64,000 nt of DNA from Symbiodinium natans (Eukaryota > Sar > Dinophyceae > Suessiales > Symbiodiniaceae), in contig CAJNDS010001913.1 in assembly GCA_905221605.1 (NCBI GenBank), forward strand, positions 1-64,000, read 5' to 3'. Below the pieces are notes generated by a model that was not told the DNA's origin, did not search any database, and was given only the letters and a program-made list of their open reading frames with translations. The translations under genes were made by a program, and so were the position numbers. Below, one piece after another: positions 23,078-31,579 of this stretch; position 1 is the first letter of the stretch, and every line of letters starts with the position of its first letter.

Positions 23078-23142
23078 GGACGACCAGGGAGGTGATCCAA
23101 CCAAGACCTTCCTTGCTTTGCCCCTCGGCGGCACTATGCTAG
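23078..23142 (+). CDS. Exon of the same membrane-protein gene
   Basis: Reads QDDQGGDPTKTFLALPLGG then TML, and ends CTAG before GTAGTGGGTTTAGGG. It joins in frame across the 87-bp family B intron to the exon at 23,230. Confidence 0.5.
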
Positions 23143-23229
23143 GTAGTGGGTTTAGGGTTTGTGGTTCCTTTTTTTTGTTTAAGAGGGTCATATTTAGGAA
23201 TATGTTTCGGGCTCTAAGGGCCATCCTAG
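23143..23229 (+). mobile_element. Family B introner-like element forming an intron
   Basis: Starts GTAGTGGGTTTAGGG, contains TTTAAGAGGGTCATATTTAG and ends AAGGGCCATCCTAG, which is the splice acceptor. Removing it keeps the reading frame (TML then VWRRPAWDA). The core matches the family B copies at 24431, 28033 and 29866. Confidence 0.7.
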
Positions 23230-23258
23230 TATGGCGGCGCCCGGCGTGGGATGCATGT
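23230..23258 (+). CDS. Short exon after family B intron
   Basis: Contributes VWRRPAWDA in frame with the exon at 23,078 and is followed by GTGTTTAGGG. Only about 29 bp. Confidence 0.4.
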
Positions 23259-23403
23259 GTTTAGGGTTCAGTGTTCAGGGTTCACTGGAGAGTTGCCCAA
23301 ATGCAGGGTAATTTCCATATTTGTGGCGTTCCTAGATGATAATGTGGGAGGGGGGGGGGGGGGGGGGGGCGGACGCCTCTATTCTGGGACATGATCCACT
23401 TTG

Positions 23404-23578
23404 TCACACGGCGTCCAGGATTGTGGTGCAGATGTTGCCGCTGGTCTTCTTGGAGAAGAAGATCTTGTCTTGCCCGGATCCGGTGAGCATGCTCTCCCGG
23501 TTCGGAAGCAAGGCAAGCAGGGTTCGGCTGTGGAGTTTCGGCAACTTGAAAAAGACGTGTAACCCGAGGCTGAAGTAG
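23404..23578 (-). CDS. Possible terminal exon on the minus strand
   Basis: The minus strand reads YFSLGLHVFFKLPKLHS, then NRESMLTGSGQDKIFFSKKT and SGNICTTILDAV followed by TGA (plus positions 23404-23406). Third positions in the last 30 codons are mostly G or C, favouring this frame over the overlapping plus-strand alternative (GADVAAGLLGEEDLVLPGSG). Product unknown. Overlap with the nitrobindin upstream region is unresolved. Confidence 0.33.
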
Positions 23579-23689
23579 CTTCATGCAGTGGTTTTTCTTT
23601 GCACAAAGCAGATAAACAGACCCAGACGTTGCACGCTGGCAGCTGTTCGGCCCGACGCAGCCTGGCAGCCCCTCCTCCGCGTTGCCGCA

Positions 23690-24208
23690 ATGGCATTTCC
23701 TGTTGGCCGGCCAGCCTTCCTGCTTGGAACATGGAAGGGGCGGGGTAGGGTTTTGCCCAGGGGCGTGGAGTATCTGGAGACCTTTACGTGCTTGTTGTTG
23801 AGGTCGGAGCCTGCCATGGTCATCAACTGGCAGCAGTTCACCAAGAATGCCGAGTCCTTGAAGCCCATGCATGCTGAGAATGGCTTCCTGAAGATCCTAC
23901 CCAAGCCTGAGGAAGGGGAGGTTAAAAAGGCCGAGCTGATGCTCAGCCACCCCTTCAGTGTGAACGAGTACTACAAGTCCGGGCACTTCGACTTTGAGAA
24001 ATGCACCTTCGAGTGTGCCGCCGAGACGGAAGACTGCTTCCAGCGAGGCCCGGCAGCCGGAGGGAAGCTCGCCACCGGCTCGCGGCGCGTGTACCGGCTC
24101 GCGGAGGACGGGAAGCTGGTGTACGACATGTTCTTGCGCACGCAGGGCTCCGAGGAGTTCGTGCACCACCTGCACTGTGAGTTGGAGAAGGAGGCGGAGT
24201 CGCCCTGA
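23690..24208 (+). CDS. Nitrobindin-like heme-binding beta-barrel protein
   Basis: About 172 aa if translation starts at ATG 23690; an in-frame extension reaches 23588. Family features in order: PAFLLGTWKGRGRV near the N-terminus, KPMHAENGFLKI in the middle, AELMLSHPFSVNEYY, SRRVYRLAEDGKLVYDM, and a C-terminal HHLHCELEKE. The nitrobindin/THAP4 C-terminal family has the same order (LLGTW, PMH-x-E-x-GF and a late HLH). The late His region supplies the heme iron ligand in characterised members. The family binds ferric heme and handles nitric oxide or peroxynitrite, usually in the cytosol. No intron interrupts the domain, unlike the neighbouring genes. Ends with TGA at 24206-24208. Confidence 0.85.
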   Translation: MAFPVGRPAFLLGTWKGRGRVLPRGVEYLETFTCLLLRSEPAMVINWQQFTKNAESLKPMHAENGFLKILPKPEEGEVKKAELMLSHPFSVNEYYKSGHFDFEKCTFECAAETEDCFQRGPAAGGKLATGSRRVYRLAEDGKLVYDMFLRTQGSEEFVHHLHCELEKEAESP

Positions 24209-24430
24209 CTCTTTCACCCACCTGGGCCTTTCGCTCATGCAGCGAGAAGGATTCCCGAAAACCCCCCCCCCACGTGGGGGGGGGGGGGGCGGGGGGGCCC
24301 TTTTGTAGCAGCGAAGCTACAGCTTTAGCTCTGTCCTCCAAAGCCCATGAAGATCCCCTTGGTGAACCGCAAGGAAAAAAGGGCTGGGAAACCTTGCTCT
24401 TGGACTTCAAGCTCGTATAGCTAACCCCTA

Positions 24431-24530
24431 ACTAGGTAGGCCCTTGGGAGATTTTATAGGTTCCCTTATTGGGTTTAAGAGGATCCTATTCAGGAATCTC
24501 TTTTTTCAGAGGGTTTTTAGGGCCATCCTG
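24431..24530. mobile_element. Family B element, copy 2
   Basis: Starts CTAGGTAGGCCCTTGGGA, contains GGGTTTAAGAGGATCCTATT and TTTTTTCAGAGGG, and ends GGGCCATCCTGG. Here the final AG is GG, so if this is an intron the acceptor must lie elsewhere. Confidence 0.75.
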
Positions 24531-24576
24531 GCTAAACACCCCCCCAGAGCCACAGCCCTTTTGCTACTCTTGGCAG

Positions 24577-24660
24577 GTGCTCTTGATGCACGGCTGCTTT
24601 CTGGCCCTACGCATCTGCACGTGGCCCCTGCTTGAGGCAGGACTACCGCAGGGATCTGGA
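24577..24660 (+). CDS. Exon-like island with a hydrophobic helix
   Basis: After the TTGGCAG acceptor the frame reads VLLMHGCFLALRICTWPLL then EAGLPQGSG. Hydrophobic, probable membrane helix. Product unknown. Confidence 0.45.
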
Positions 24661-25321
24661 TGTTACTTAAAGGGTCATTGTTTAGGGTTTAGGGTTTAGG
24701 GTTATGGGGGGTCACTTAGTAAGTGTTGGGTTGTGAATTCCATGGGTGGCTTATCAAGTTGGGTTAGATGTACCCTAAACAACCTTCTAAAAACTAGAGG
24801 GTTATCCTAAAACGAATGTGAGGCAGCAGCTCGTTATGACCACAGCCGTTTCCCGAGCTGTGACCCACTTACAAGTACGCAAAAAAACCTCCAAGCATCA
24901 TAAGACCTAGCATGGGCCCTCGCCCGCTCGCACATTCTTGGGTGGGAGCCATCGTTTCGGGGTGTAGGGTTGCACGAGACCGTTGAACCTAAACCCTAAG
25001 CCCGAAGCCCAAAACCCTAAACCCCAAACCCTAAGCCCTAAACCCTAAACCCTAAATCGTGCACCTGAAGAATCACATTGCGTGGCGGAGGACAAGGAGT
25101 CCAGCCGGCCCCAGGCACCTGTCCCGAAACTCTCCTGAGACCAAGACCAAATCGCACACTCTCCCGCCCCTTTAATACCTTTCCACACAGAACTTAACCC
25201 TAATCCCTAAACCCGAAACCCTAAACCCTCAAGCCCCCTGTAACTTGAAATTATTCAAAAGTTTAAAAACCGAAACTTTCCTCGAAACTTTCCCCGGACC
25301 TGAACCCTGAATAATTTCAAT

Positions 25322-25484
25322 AAACCCTAAACCCTAAGCCCTAAACCCTAAACCCTAAACCCTAAACCCTGAACCCTGAACCCTGAACCCTGAACCCTGA
25401 ACCCTGAACCCTGAACCCTAAACCCTGAACCCTGAACCCTGAACCCTAAACCCTGAACCCTGAACCCTAAACCCGAACCCCCCA
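25322..25484. repeat. CCCTAAA/CCCTGAA array
   Basis: About 23 units, more than half carrying the CCCTGAA variant in runs. This suggests local expansion of a mutated unit rather than telomerase addition alone. It ends 13 bp before the acceptor of the next exon. Confidence 0.95.
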
Positions 25485-25497
25485 TGATAGACTGCAG

Positions 25498-25585
25498 GTG
25501 GGCATTGGGGTGTGCAACTTGATCGGCTTCGCGGCCGTGTGCGCGGCATTATTCTTTGGCCACTCTTGCAGCATCCAGTTTATCG
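25498..25585 (+). CDS. Exon with a predicted membrane helix
   Basis: After ACTGCAG the frame reads VGIGVCNLIGFAAVCAALFF then GHSCSIQFIG, and a TTTAGGG array begins immediately. Clearly membrane-like. It is probably part of the same multi-pass protein as 24,577, but the gene cannot be assembled by eye. Confidence 0.55.
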
Positions 25586-25705
25586 GGGGGTTTAGGGTTT
25601 AGGGTTTAGGGTTTAGGGCCAAGTTTAGGGTTTAGGGGTTTAGGGATTTAGGGATTTAGGGATTTGGGGATTTGGGGATTTGGGGGCTTGAGGTTGTAAG
25701 GCTGT

Positions 25706-25820
25706 ACAACTTGGAGGTGCATGGGTATTCGCAATGAGCGGTTAAACGTAGGGTTATAAGTAGTAGGGTAGCTGTGGAGAAAACCCACGTAGGGCACCTA
25801 GAACAGGTACCCATGAGCCG
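25706..25820. mobile_element. Family A palindromic element, copy
   Basis: Left end ACTTGGAGGTGCATGGGTAT, interior GGGTTATAAGTAGTAGGGTAG, right end CAGGTACCCATGAGCC. Confidence 0.65.
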
Positions 25821-26291
25821 GGTTTATAGTATATAGGTTCAGCGGCGTTTAGGCTTGTCGTTCAGGTTGGAGAATGAAGAGTTCAGGGTAGGGTCAGGTG
25901 TGCATCCCAGTCCTACCTGAGGGCCCCGCCCCCTCCTCCCGACCTCGAATACCCTTTTTCTGAAGCCCAAAGGCACGGTCATTGTGAGGCAAATTTAGGG
26001 TTTGCTTGGGGGCTGTGGTGGTAAATTCCACGGCTGCTTGATTCTCATCCACCAGCGCCACGAGCATGACATCGAAGTGATTCTCGCTGTTGGCAAGTGG
26101 AGCACTGCTACAGATATCTTGTTGTGTTTGTCGGTAATCTTTATTATCACACCGTTGTGCCCTTCTTTGCCTTGAGATTTAGCAGACAGACTGCATGCGC
26201 CATCCCTGCAGCACTTCCGTTTCAAAAAACCCGCTTAGGCGCTTATAAGCGAGCCCTTCTGCGGCCTACGCCCGGGCGTTCGGCGTCTAAG

Positions 26292-28522
26292 ATGAGTAGG
26301 CATTTCGCCTTCAAGGCGTGCATGCCCGTGCTCGCATCCTGTGTGGCTCCACGCGCCACAGTGCTGGAGCCCAAGGCGCCAGTCTTGTTGGATATTGGCA
26401 AGGCCAAGCAGATGAAGAGGAGCAACCGGCCCCTAAACCCTAAACCCTAAAGCCTAAACCCCAAACCCTAAATCAAGCAGATGAAGAGGAGCAACCGGCA
26501 GCTTGTGTGGCATCAGCTCCCAGACAGGATCGTACTTCTCAGGCATGGTGAGAGTGAAGGGAACCTGGACCACGAGCCTATCTCCCCCTTGGGAATTATT
26601 TTTGTTCATATAAACCCCAACAGGATATTAAAGTTAATATTTTTATTAAAGTTCAAAGGGGAGTATAGGAGCTCTACACGAGCAAGGGCGATGCAAAGCT
26701 GGAGCTCACTGCGAAGGGCATACAGCAGGCCATGGACTCAGGAAGGAAGCTGCAAGCGATAACTGACATGATCAGCACCAAGGACAAGAGGATCTGTGTG
26801 TGCATCTCGCCTTGGGAGAGGACGGAGCAGACACTCCTGGGCTTGTATAAAGGCGGCTTTGGGGGGCCAGAGCAGAGGCAAGTGAAGTACGTACACCTGA
26901 ACACCCAGATACGGGAGCAAGAGTTTGGCAACTTCCAAGACCCAGGGCTGACTTCGAAGGTGACTTGGAGGTTCATGGATACGTTTAGGGTTTAGGGTTT
27001 AGGGTTTAGGGTTTAGGGTTTAAGGATATAAGTACCTTAAATAGGGTTATAGGTGAGAACCATAGCTACCCGACTTCTAACCCGACTTATATGTACCCAT
27101 GAACCACAAAAAGGTTAGGGTGGAAGCACCCCGGGTCGGACGATTCTACTATCGGCGCCCGGCTGCGGAGAGTTCTGCGGATGTCTTTGATAGGGTGACG
27201 CAATTCTGGCGCACTCTTCTGGAGGATAATGGCAGTGGGCACGGGGTGCTCACGCATGAGAACGCGAACTACGACATGTGTGTAGTGGTCACACATGGCC
27301 TGACCATCCGGTTGATGCTCATGTGCCTGTTCGAATGGTCGGTCGACACATTCGAGTCTGTCTGGAACTTGGAGAACTGCGAATACCTCATGCTGAAGAA
27401 GAACACGGACAAGCAAAGGTATGAAATTTGCATTGAAGAGTCGAACTTGTCCAAGGCATCAAGGAACATGCCCTGGGCCACACGCAAGGTCTGGGTTGTC
27501 TTCAAGGACTTCGGGGTACATGGATACTTATAGGTGGGGTGATAAGTGGGGTAAGTATGGTGATATCCTTAATTAGGGTACTTCGAACCCTACGCAAAGT
27601 AGCCCTAAGCCCTAAGCCCTCAGCCCTAAACCCTAAACCCTAAACCCTAATGTTGACTTCACATTAGTGATTCCCGCCGCAATTGTAAAATCCCGCTGCC
27701 GGAACACAATATTGTAACCCGCCACAATTGTAAAATCCGACCCGGGAAATCCGGTTTTTACGGGCGTGGTGCTACTACCTAATACTAAAACTAATGGTAC
27801 GTCCTACCAGGATTTAGGCGAATACAATTGAGGAGGCCCTGGCCGGAGAGATTGATCAATCAAGGGGGGGGGGGTTTATTAATGCGAAGTCAACATTAAA
27901 CCCTACCCACATGAACCTTCAAGGAGGCAAAGGATCCTGGTGCGGCATCGAATGAGGTGCTGAAGATGAAGATCGAGGCGGCGAAGACGCACCTCCAGTC
28001 GGCAAAGGACGCGCTGCTTGCGGAGGATGTCGGTTCCTAGGTAGGGTTTTTGGGATAATTTGTGTATTTTCCCTTAAGTAGGCGTCTAGGGGGGGGTGTC
28101 TAGGGCTTAGGTGGGTTTAAGAGGATCATATGTAAGAATCTTGTTTTTCAGAGGGGTTTTAAAGGTTCATCCTAGGTTCAGACACTGGAGACTTTGATAA
28201 AGACCTGGAGATGGAGGTGCAGAGGATCAGCAAGGCCATCGATCGCCTGGAGAACCAGCTTCTCCGCCTTCGCTCGAAGCCCTACACCGTCATCGACTAC
28301 CTTGAGATACCGCAGCCCCGGACCATGCAGAAGCATGAAGTCTTGGAAAGACTGGTCCCAGGCCACAACCACGCCGGGAGAAGTCCCGAGGAGCTGAGAA
28401 AGATGAAGGATGCGCCCAAGGAAAGCGACATCTACTGCTTTGATTGGTGGGGGGATGACCTCAGCAGTCAAGGCAAGAACCTGCGGACTATCCGACACGG
28501 CCACACGGCAAATCCAATCTGA
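26292..28522 (+). CDS. Histidine phosphatase (phosphoglycerate mutase-like), six exons
   Basis: Exons 26292-26419, 26489-26573, 26669-26959, 27114-27506, 27924-28032 and 28176-28522 join in one frame to give a 450-aa protein ending TANPI. Exon 2 carries the catalytic motif RIVLLRHGESEGN (phospho-accepting His). Exon 3 has CVCISPWERTEQTLLGLYKG and REQEFGNFQD. Exon 4 has VGRFYYRRPAAESSADVFDR and CVVVTHGLTIRLMLM with the second catalytic His. These are hallmarks of the phosphoglycerate mutase-like superfamily. The substrate is not predictable. A charged C-terminal extension of about 150 residues, partly coiled coil (KAIDRLENQLLRLRS), is outside the core domain. All five introns are repeat elements flanked by direct repeats, and two fit only GA-AG or other non-GT boundaries. 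The start ATG is inferred; an in-frame region upstream reaches 26097. Confidence 0.88.
26406..26499 (+). repeat. Intron 1: telomeric insert between exact 25-bp direct repeats
   Basis: The 25-bp sequence at 26406-26430 (starting AAGCAGATGAAGAGG) is repeated exactly at 26475-26499. Between them lie 44 bp of CCCTAAA-type DNA. Read through, the insert brings a TAA stop. Removing exactly 69 bp (for example 26420-26488, GA to AG) restores the protein. Confidence 0.92.
26574..26668 (+). mobile_element. Intron 2: short palindromic element with GAGC flanks
   Basis: Inner arms CCTATCTCCCCCTT (from 26577) and AAAGGGGAGTATAGG (to 26669) are inverted complements with one mismatch. GAGC flanks both ends (26574-26577 and 26669-26672). 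Excision as GA-AG keeps the frame. Confidence 0.75.
26960..27113 (+). mobile_element. Intron 3: family A element with internal TTTAGGG array
   Basis: GT-AG intron flanked by AAGGT on both sides (26957-26961, 27111-27115). Just inside the splice sites are the family A termini ACTTGGAGGTTCATGG and TACCCATGAACCAC. A TTTAGGG array (about 26983-27032) sits within the element. Excision gives LTSK then VRVEAPRVGRF. Confidence 0.85.
27507..27923 (+). mobile_element. Intron 4: family A-like element carrying a nested MITE
   Basis: The 8-mer TTCAAGGA flanks both ends (27501-27508, 27918-27925). Left terminus CTTCGGGGTACATGGATACT, right terminus CACATGAACCTTCAAG. A CCCTAAA array occupies about 27599-27649, and a second transposon-like element is inserted in it. 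GA-AG excision keeps the frame (VVFK then EAKDPG). Confidence 0.78.
27650..27896. mobile_element. Nested MITE with TA target duplication
   Basis: Terminal inverted repeats ATGTTGACTTCACATTA and its complement TAATGCGAAGTCAACAT match at 16/17. TA flanks each end (27648-27649, 27897-27898). It is inserted into the CCCTAAA array of intron 4. A TA duplication is typical of Tc1/mariner-type transposition. No transposase is encoded in the 247 bp. Confidence 0.8.
28033..28175 (+). mobile_element. Intron 5: family B element
   Basis: GT-AG intron whose sequence is a family B copy: CTAGGTAGGG near the start, GGGTTTAAGAGGATCATATG, TTGTTTTTCAGAGGGG and a final TTCATCCTAG acceptor. GTTC is duplicated at both ends (28033-28036, 28176-28179). 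Excision gives LLAEDVG then SDTGDFDKD. Confidence 0.85.
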
Positions 28523-28737
28523 AAATCACCTGGCGATGGTGGAGAGTGCAGGGCATTGAGCCGCGGAAACTTAAACCCCGGATTAGGACTTCCCCGGTGT
28601 TTCCCTTTTCCCCTTCTTGTAGGTTCGGCTGCAACTGAAAACCTGTGTACTTGAAACCCCTAAACTCAACCCTAGACCCTCAAACCCTAAACCCTTCCCC
28701 CACCCCTGAACCCCCGAAACCTTAGCCACCCGAAAGG

Positions 28738-28860
28738 GTCCACTTCTACAAGGGTAGTTACATTGTCCTCGTTCCCTCGCCTCCCTTAAAGGGTTCTGAT
28801 GTATGGGCCCTTGGATTTCATAGGGTATAGAAGGGGTACAAAAGGGGTCCCCTTCTCAGG
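28738..28860. repeat. Dispersed palindromic-type repeat, shared with 34592-34720
   Basis: Both copies share CTTAAAGGGTTCTGATGTAT-like sequence, then GTATGGGCCCTTGG, GGGTATA and AAGGGGTCCCC. 28,523-29,736 otherwise holds decayed telomeric repeats. A weak frame at about 29,053-29,155 (MIGSVAEMHRQAEISSLKAQ) is not strong enough to call. Confidence 0.55.
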
Positions 28861-29449
28861 GTTTAGGGTTTGGGGTTTACGGTTTAGGGTTGAGGGAGCA
28901 GTGAAAAAACGGGTCGTCTATATATGGGGGTTGTCTCAAAATCAGGGTCCATTACTTTCTAGCAGGAGGGGCCTTGGTTTGTTTGTAAGGAGCCCAAGTA
29001 TAAACGACAGAAATAGGCCGACCCCGAAGTTTGGAGAGCCCTTATGCGTCCACGCATGATCGGATCTGTGGCAGAAATGCACAGACAAGCAGAAATCAGC
29101 AGCTTGAAAGCACAAGCACGAGACCATGTGCAGGAAACTATGAGGTGGTGGTAAAACCTGAAAGGGCAAATTCACGACCAGATCAACCAATACCGTCGCC
29201 ATGCACAACTGTCTTCGCTGGCAATCTGCTGCGACCAGTTTGACTCTCCCTCTCTCTGACATTCAGTGCCTACCTATTGGCTTCATCTTCCTTGTCAGCC
29301 CTCTATGTTTCGGACACTCAATTAATTCCAGATCATCTCGCCTCTTCTCATTCCAGCTTTTGAGCGGCAGAATGCTTTCTCCCAGCCCTAACCTAAAAAC
29401 CTACATGCTAAATACAAAGCTACGCTGGACCCTTAAACCCTAAACACCT

Positions 29450-29735
29450 GAACCTTTGAACCTTCGAACCTTTCTGAACTCTGGACCCTAAACCCTCTAA
29501 TTAACTCCTGAACCCTCAACTTCCAAACCCTCAACCCTAAAAGCTCAGCCCTCAGCTTCCAAACCCTAAACCCTAAGCCCTCAACCCTAAACCCTCAATT
29601 TCAAACCCTAAACCCTTAACCCTCAACCCTAAACCCTCAATTTGGAACCCTAAACCCTAAGCCCCAAACCCTCAACCCTCAACCCTCAACCCTCCAGCCT
29701 CAACCCTCAACCCTCAAACTTCTATTCCAAACCCA
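29450..29735. repeat. Degenerate CCCTAAA/CCCTCAA array
   Basis: About 35 units of CCCTAAA, CCCTCAA and CCCTTAA with short interruptions (CCAAACCCTCAACCC). It ends at the acceptor of the exon at 29737. Confidence 0.9.
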
Positions 29736-29736
29736 G

Positions 29737-29816
29737 GCTTTGGGTTCCAAGCGTCCATGCTGCTGCAGCAGATGGACTTGTTGGGACGCTGGGCCTGGGA
29801 GCTGCCCATATGGGTG
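29737..29816 (+). CDS. Exon-like island, Trp-rich hydrophobic
   Basis: After AACCCAG the frame reads FQASMLLQQMDLLGRWAWEL then PIWV, and a GTTCAGGGTTTGG donor follows. It could be an early exon of the ERD2-like gene downstream, but the link is unproven. Confidence 0.42.
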
Positions 29817-29865
29817 GTTCAGGGTTTGGGGTTTAGGGTTTAGAGTTTAGGGTTTTCTAGGTAGG

Positions 29866-29957
29866 CCCCTGGGACATTTTGAGATTTCCCCTTATTGGGT
29901 TTAAGAGGATCATCTTCAGGATTGTTTTTCAGAGGGTTTCAAGGGCCATCCTAGCTA
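29866..29957. mobile_element. Family B element, copy 4
   Basis: Starts CTAGGTAGGCCCCTGGGA, contains GGGTTTAAGAGGATCATCTT and TTTTTCAGAGGG, and ends AGGGCCATCCTAG. Acceptor-like AG intact. Truncated relatives lie at about 30885-30928, 36780-36850 and 59689-59745. Confidence 0.75.
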
Positions 29958-30223
29958 TCTAGGCATTACTCACGTTTGTAGGTGTTAAGGTCGTGCACAT
30001 TGTTTCGGGTAGGGCTGTAGGGCTTGCTTCGAAGTGGCCGACACATGCGATCTTTTCCTAAACTTAAACTCTGAACCCTGAACCCTTAACCTAGGAATGT
30101 TTGTTCAGAGGAGTAGAGGCTTTAAATGCCAACCTGAGACCCTAATACGAAAAGCCGAGTGCCCAAGCTTGCCCCGCCTTTCCAAAGGCCCGTGTTTTTG
30201 GTGCCTGAGAAAAGCTCCCTTGT

Positions 30224-30254
<31 letters not shown>

Positions 30255-30643
30255 GTAGAAGAGGGAGGGATGCCATGTTCCGTAAAGTCCAGACAGTAAA
30301 GGGATGCCAAATTTCAGAACCCTACGTCTTTAGGGGTAGATTGTGCATTTTTGCTTCCGCGGCTGTTTTGCACCACAGCCAGGATTCGTCATGGGCCATG
30401 AAAGCTGAATGACAGAGTGTTCTTGTGGCGGTGCAGGCTATGTTCCCAAGCCCTTTCGCGCAAACCTCAGTAGACAGGTCCTACCCGATAGGAGCCCAAT
30501 ACCTCTTGTTTGAGGAAAATACGTCGTAAAGCATTTTTTGAAGGTAGGATTCCCTTATATTAAGGACCATATTCTTGAGTTACACATCGGACTTATGGGG
30601 CCCCATTGGTACCCTAAACCCTAAACCCTATAATGCATCCCAA

Positions 30644-30714
30644 ATGCGCCGAGGGCTTGTCGCTCTTGGGATCGGCGGGGCCTTCCTCACGGAGGTGTGG
30701 AGCCCTGGTCCCGG
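30644..30714 (+). CDS. Exon-like island, hydrophobic
   Basis: ATG at 30644 opens MRRGLVALGIGGAFLTEVWS then PGPG, followed by GTAGG donor and a TTTAGGG-type array. CCCTAAA units precede it. Possibly part of the ERD2-like gene. A further weak island (TCLPSADKESCATLAG) lies at about 30828-30877. Confidence 0.4.
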
Positions 30715-31579
30715 GGTAGGTTTGAACATAATTAGGGTTTAGAGCTTAGGGTTTAGGGTTCAGGGTCCCTAAATCCCCTATGTCATCCTCATAAAGCCAC
30801 AGAAATTTAGTCTTTCACAGGGCCCCCCAAACCTGCCTGCCGAGCGCAGACAAGGAGTCGTGTGCGACTCTTGCGGGGTTCTATATTCAGGAATTTGTTT
30901 CAAAGGCTTTGAAGGGCCATCCTAGTTAGCGTGCCCTAAAGAGGGTGAGACGCTTCTGAGGTCGTGGACTTTCACAATCACCAGAGCCTGCTGGAAGGCC
31001 GCCTTTCGCTTTGATGGTTTGCAGCGCACGGTGCCGGTACAGCAGGCAAGTAGGCATGTGCCAGGCATGGGAAGAATGCATGCTGAAACAGCTTAAAAGA
31101 ACGGTAGAGAGAGAGAGAGAGAGGGAGCGACAGAGACAGCGACAGAGACAGAGGCAGAGGCAGAGGCAGAGTGTGAGCGTAAGCGTGAGAGTGACAGTGA
31201 CAGTGACGGTACTGACAGTGAGGGTGAGAGTGAGAGTGGAGTGAGAGTGAGAGAGTGCCAGCTGGAGAGGGAGAGAGGGCGAGAGAGGGAGAGAGTGAGC
31301 GACGAGCTGTCATAAACAATCCCACCCATTCGGCGACAAGCTACAGACGCCAAGGGCAAAAGGGGGAAAAAAGCACATAGGGGGTTAACATCTCGCGGCT
31401 GAAGTTGACCAGAGCGTTCCCAGTGTTGGAAGGTCGAGGCTTCGAGCGTGTGAGTATTGACATTGACCACTAGGACCACTAGAAACACATCCTCAATGGC
31501 CTCTGTAAGGGGGTGGTGAGTTAAAACACCACCACCCTTTCCCCCCCACCCAGCCATGCCGTGGGGTCTGGGCTTTCAG

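Noticed and set aside
23282-23872. 196-aa minus-strand frame opposite the nitrobindin start
   Set aside because: It overlaps the better supported plus-strand nitrobindin and includes a poly-Pro stretch from a G-run.
30978-31557. Minus-strand Ser/Leu-rich frames
   Set aside because: They are read through a GA/GT-rich microsatellite-like region.
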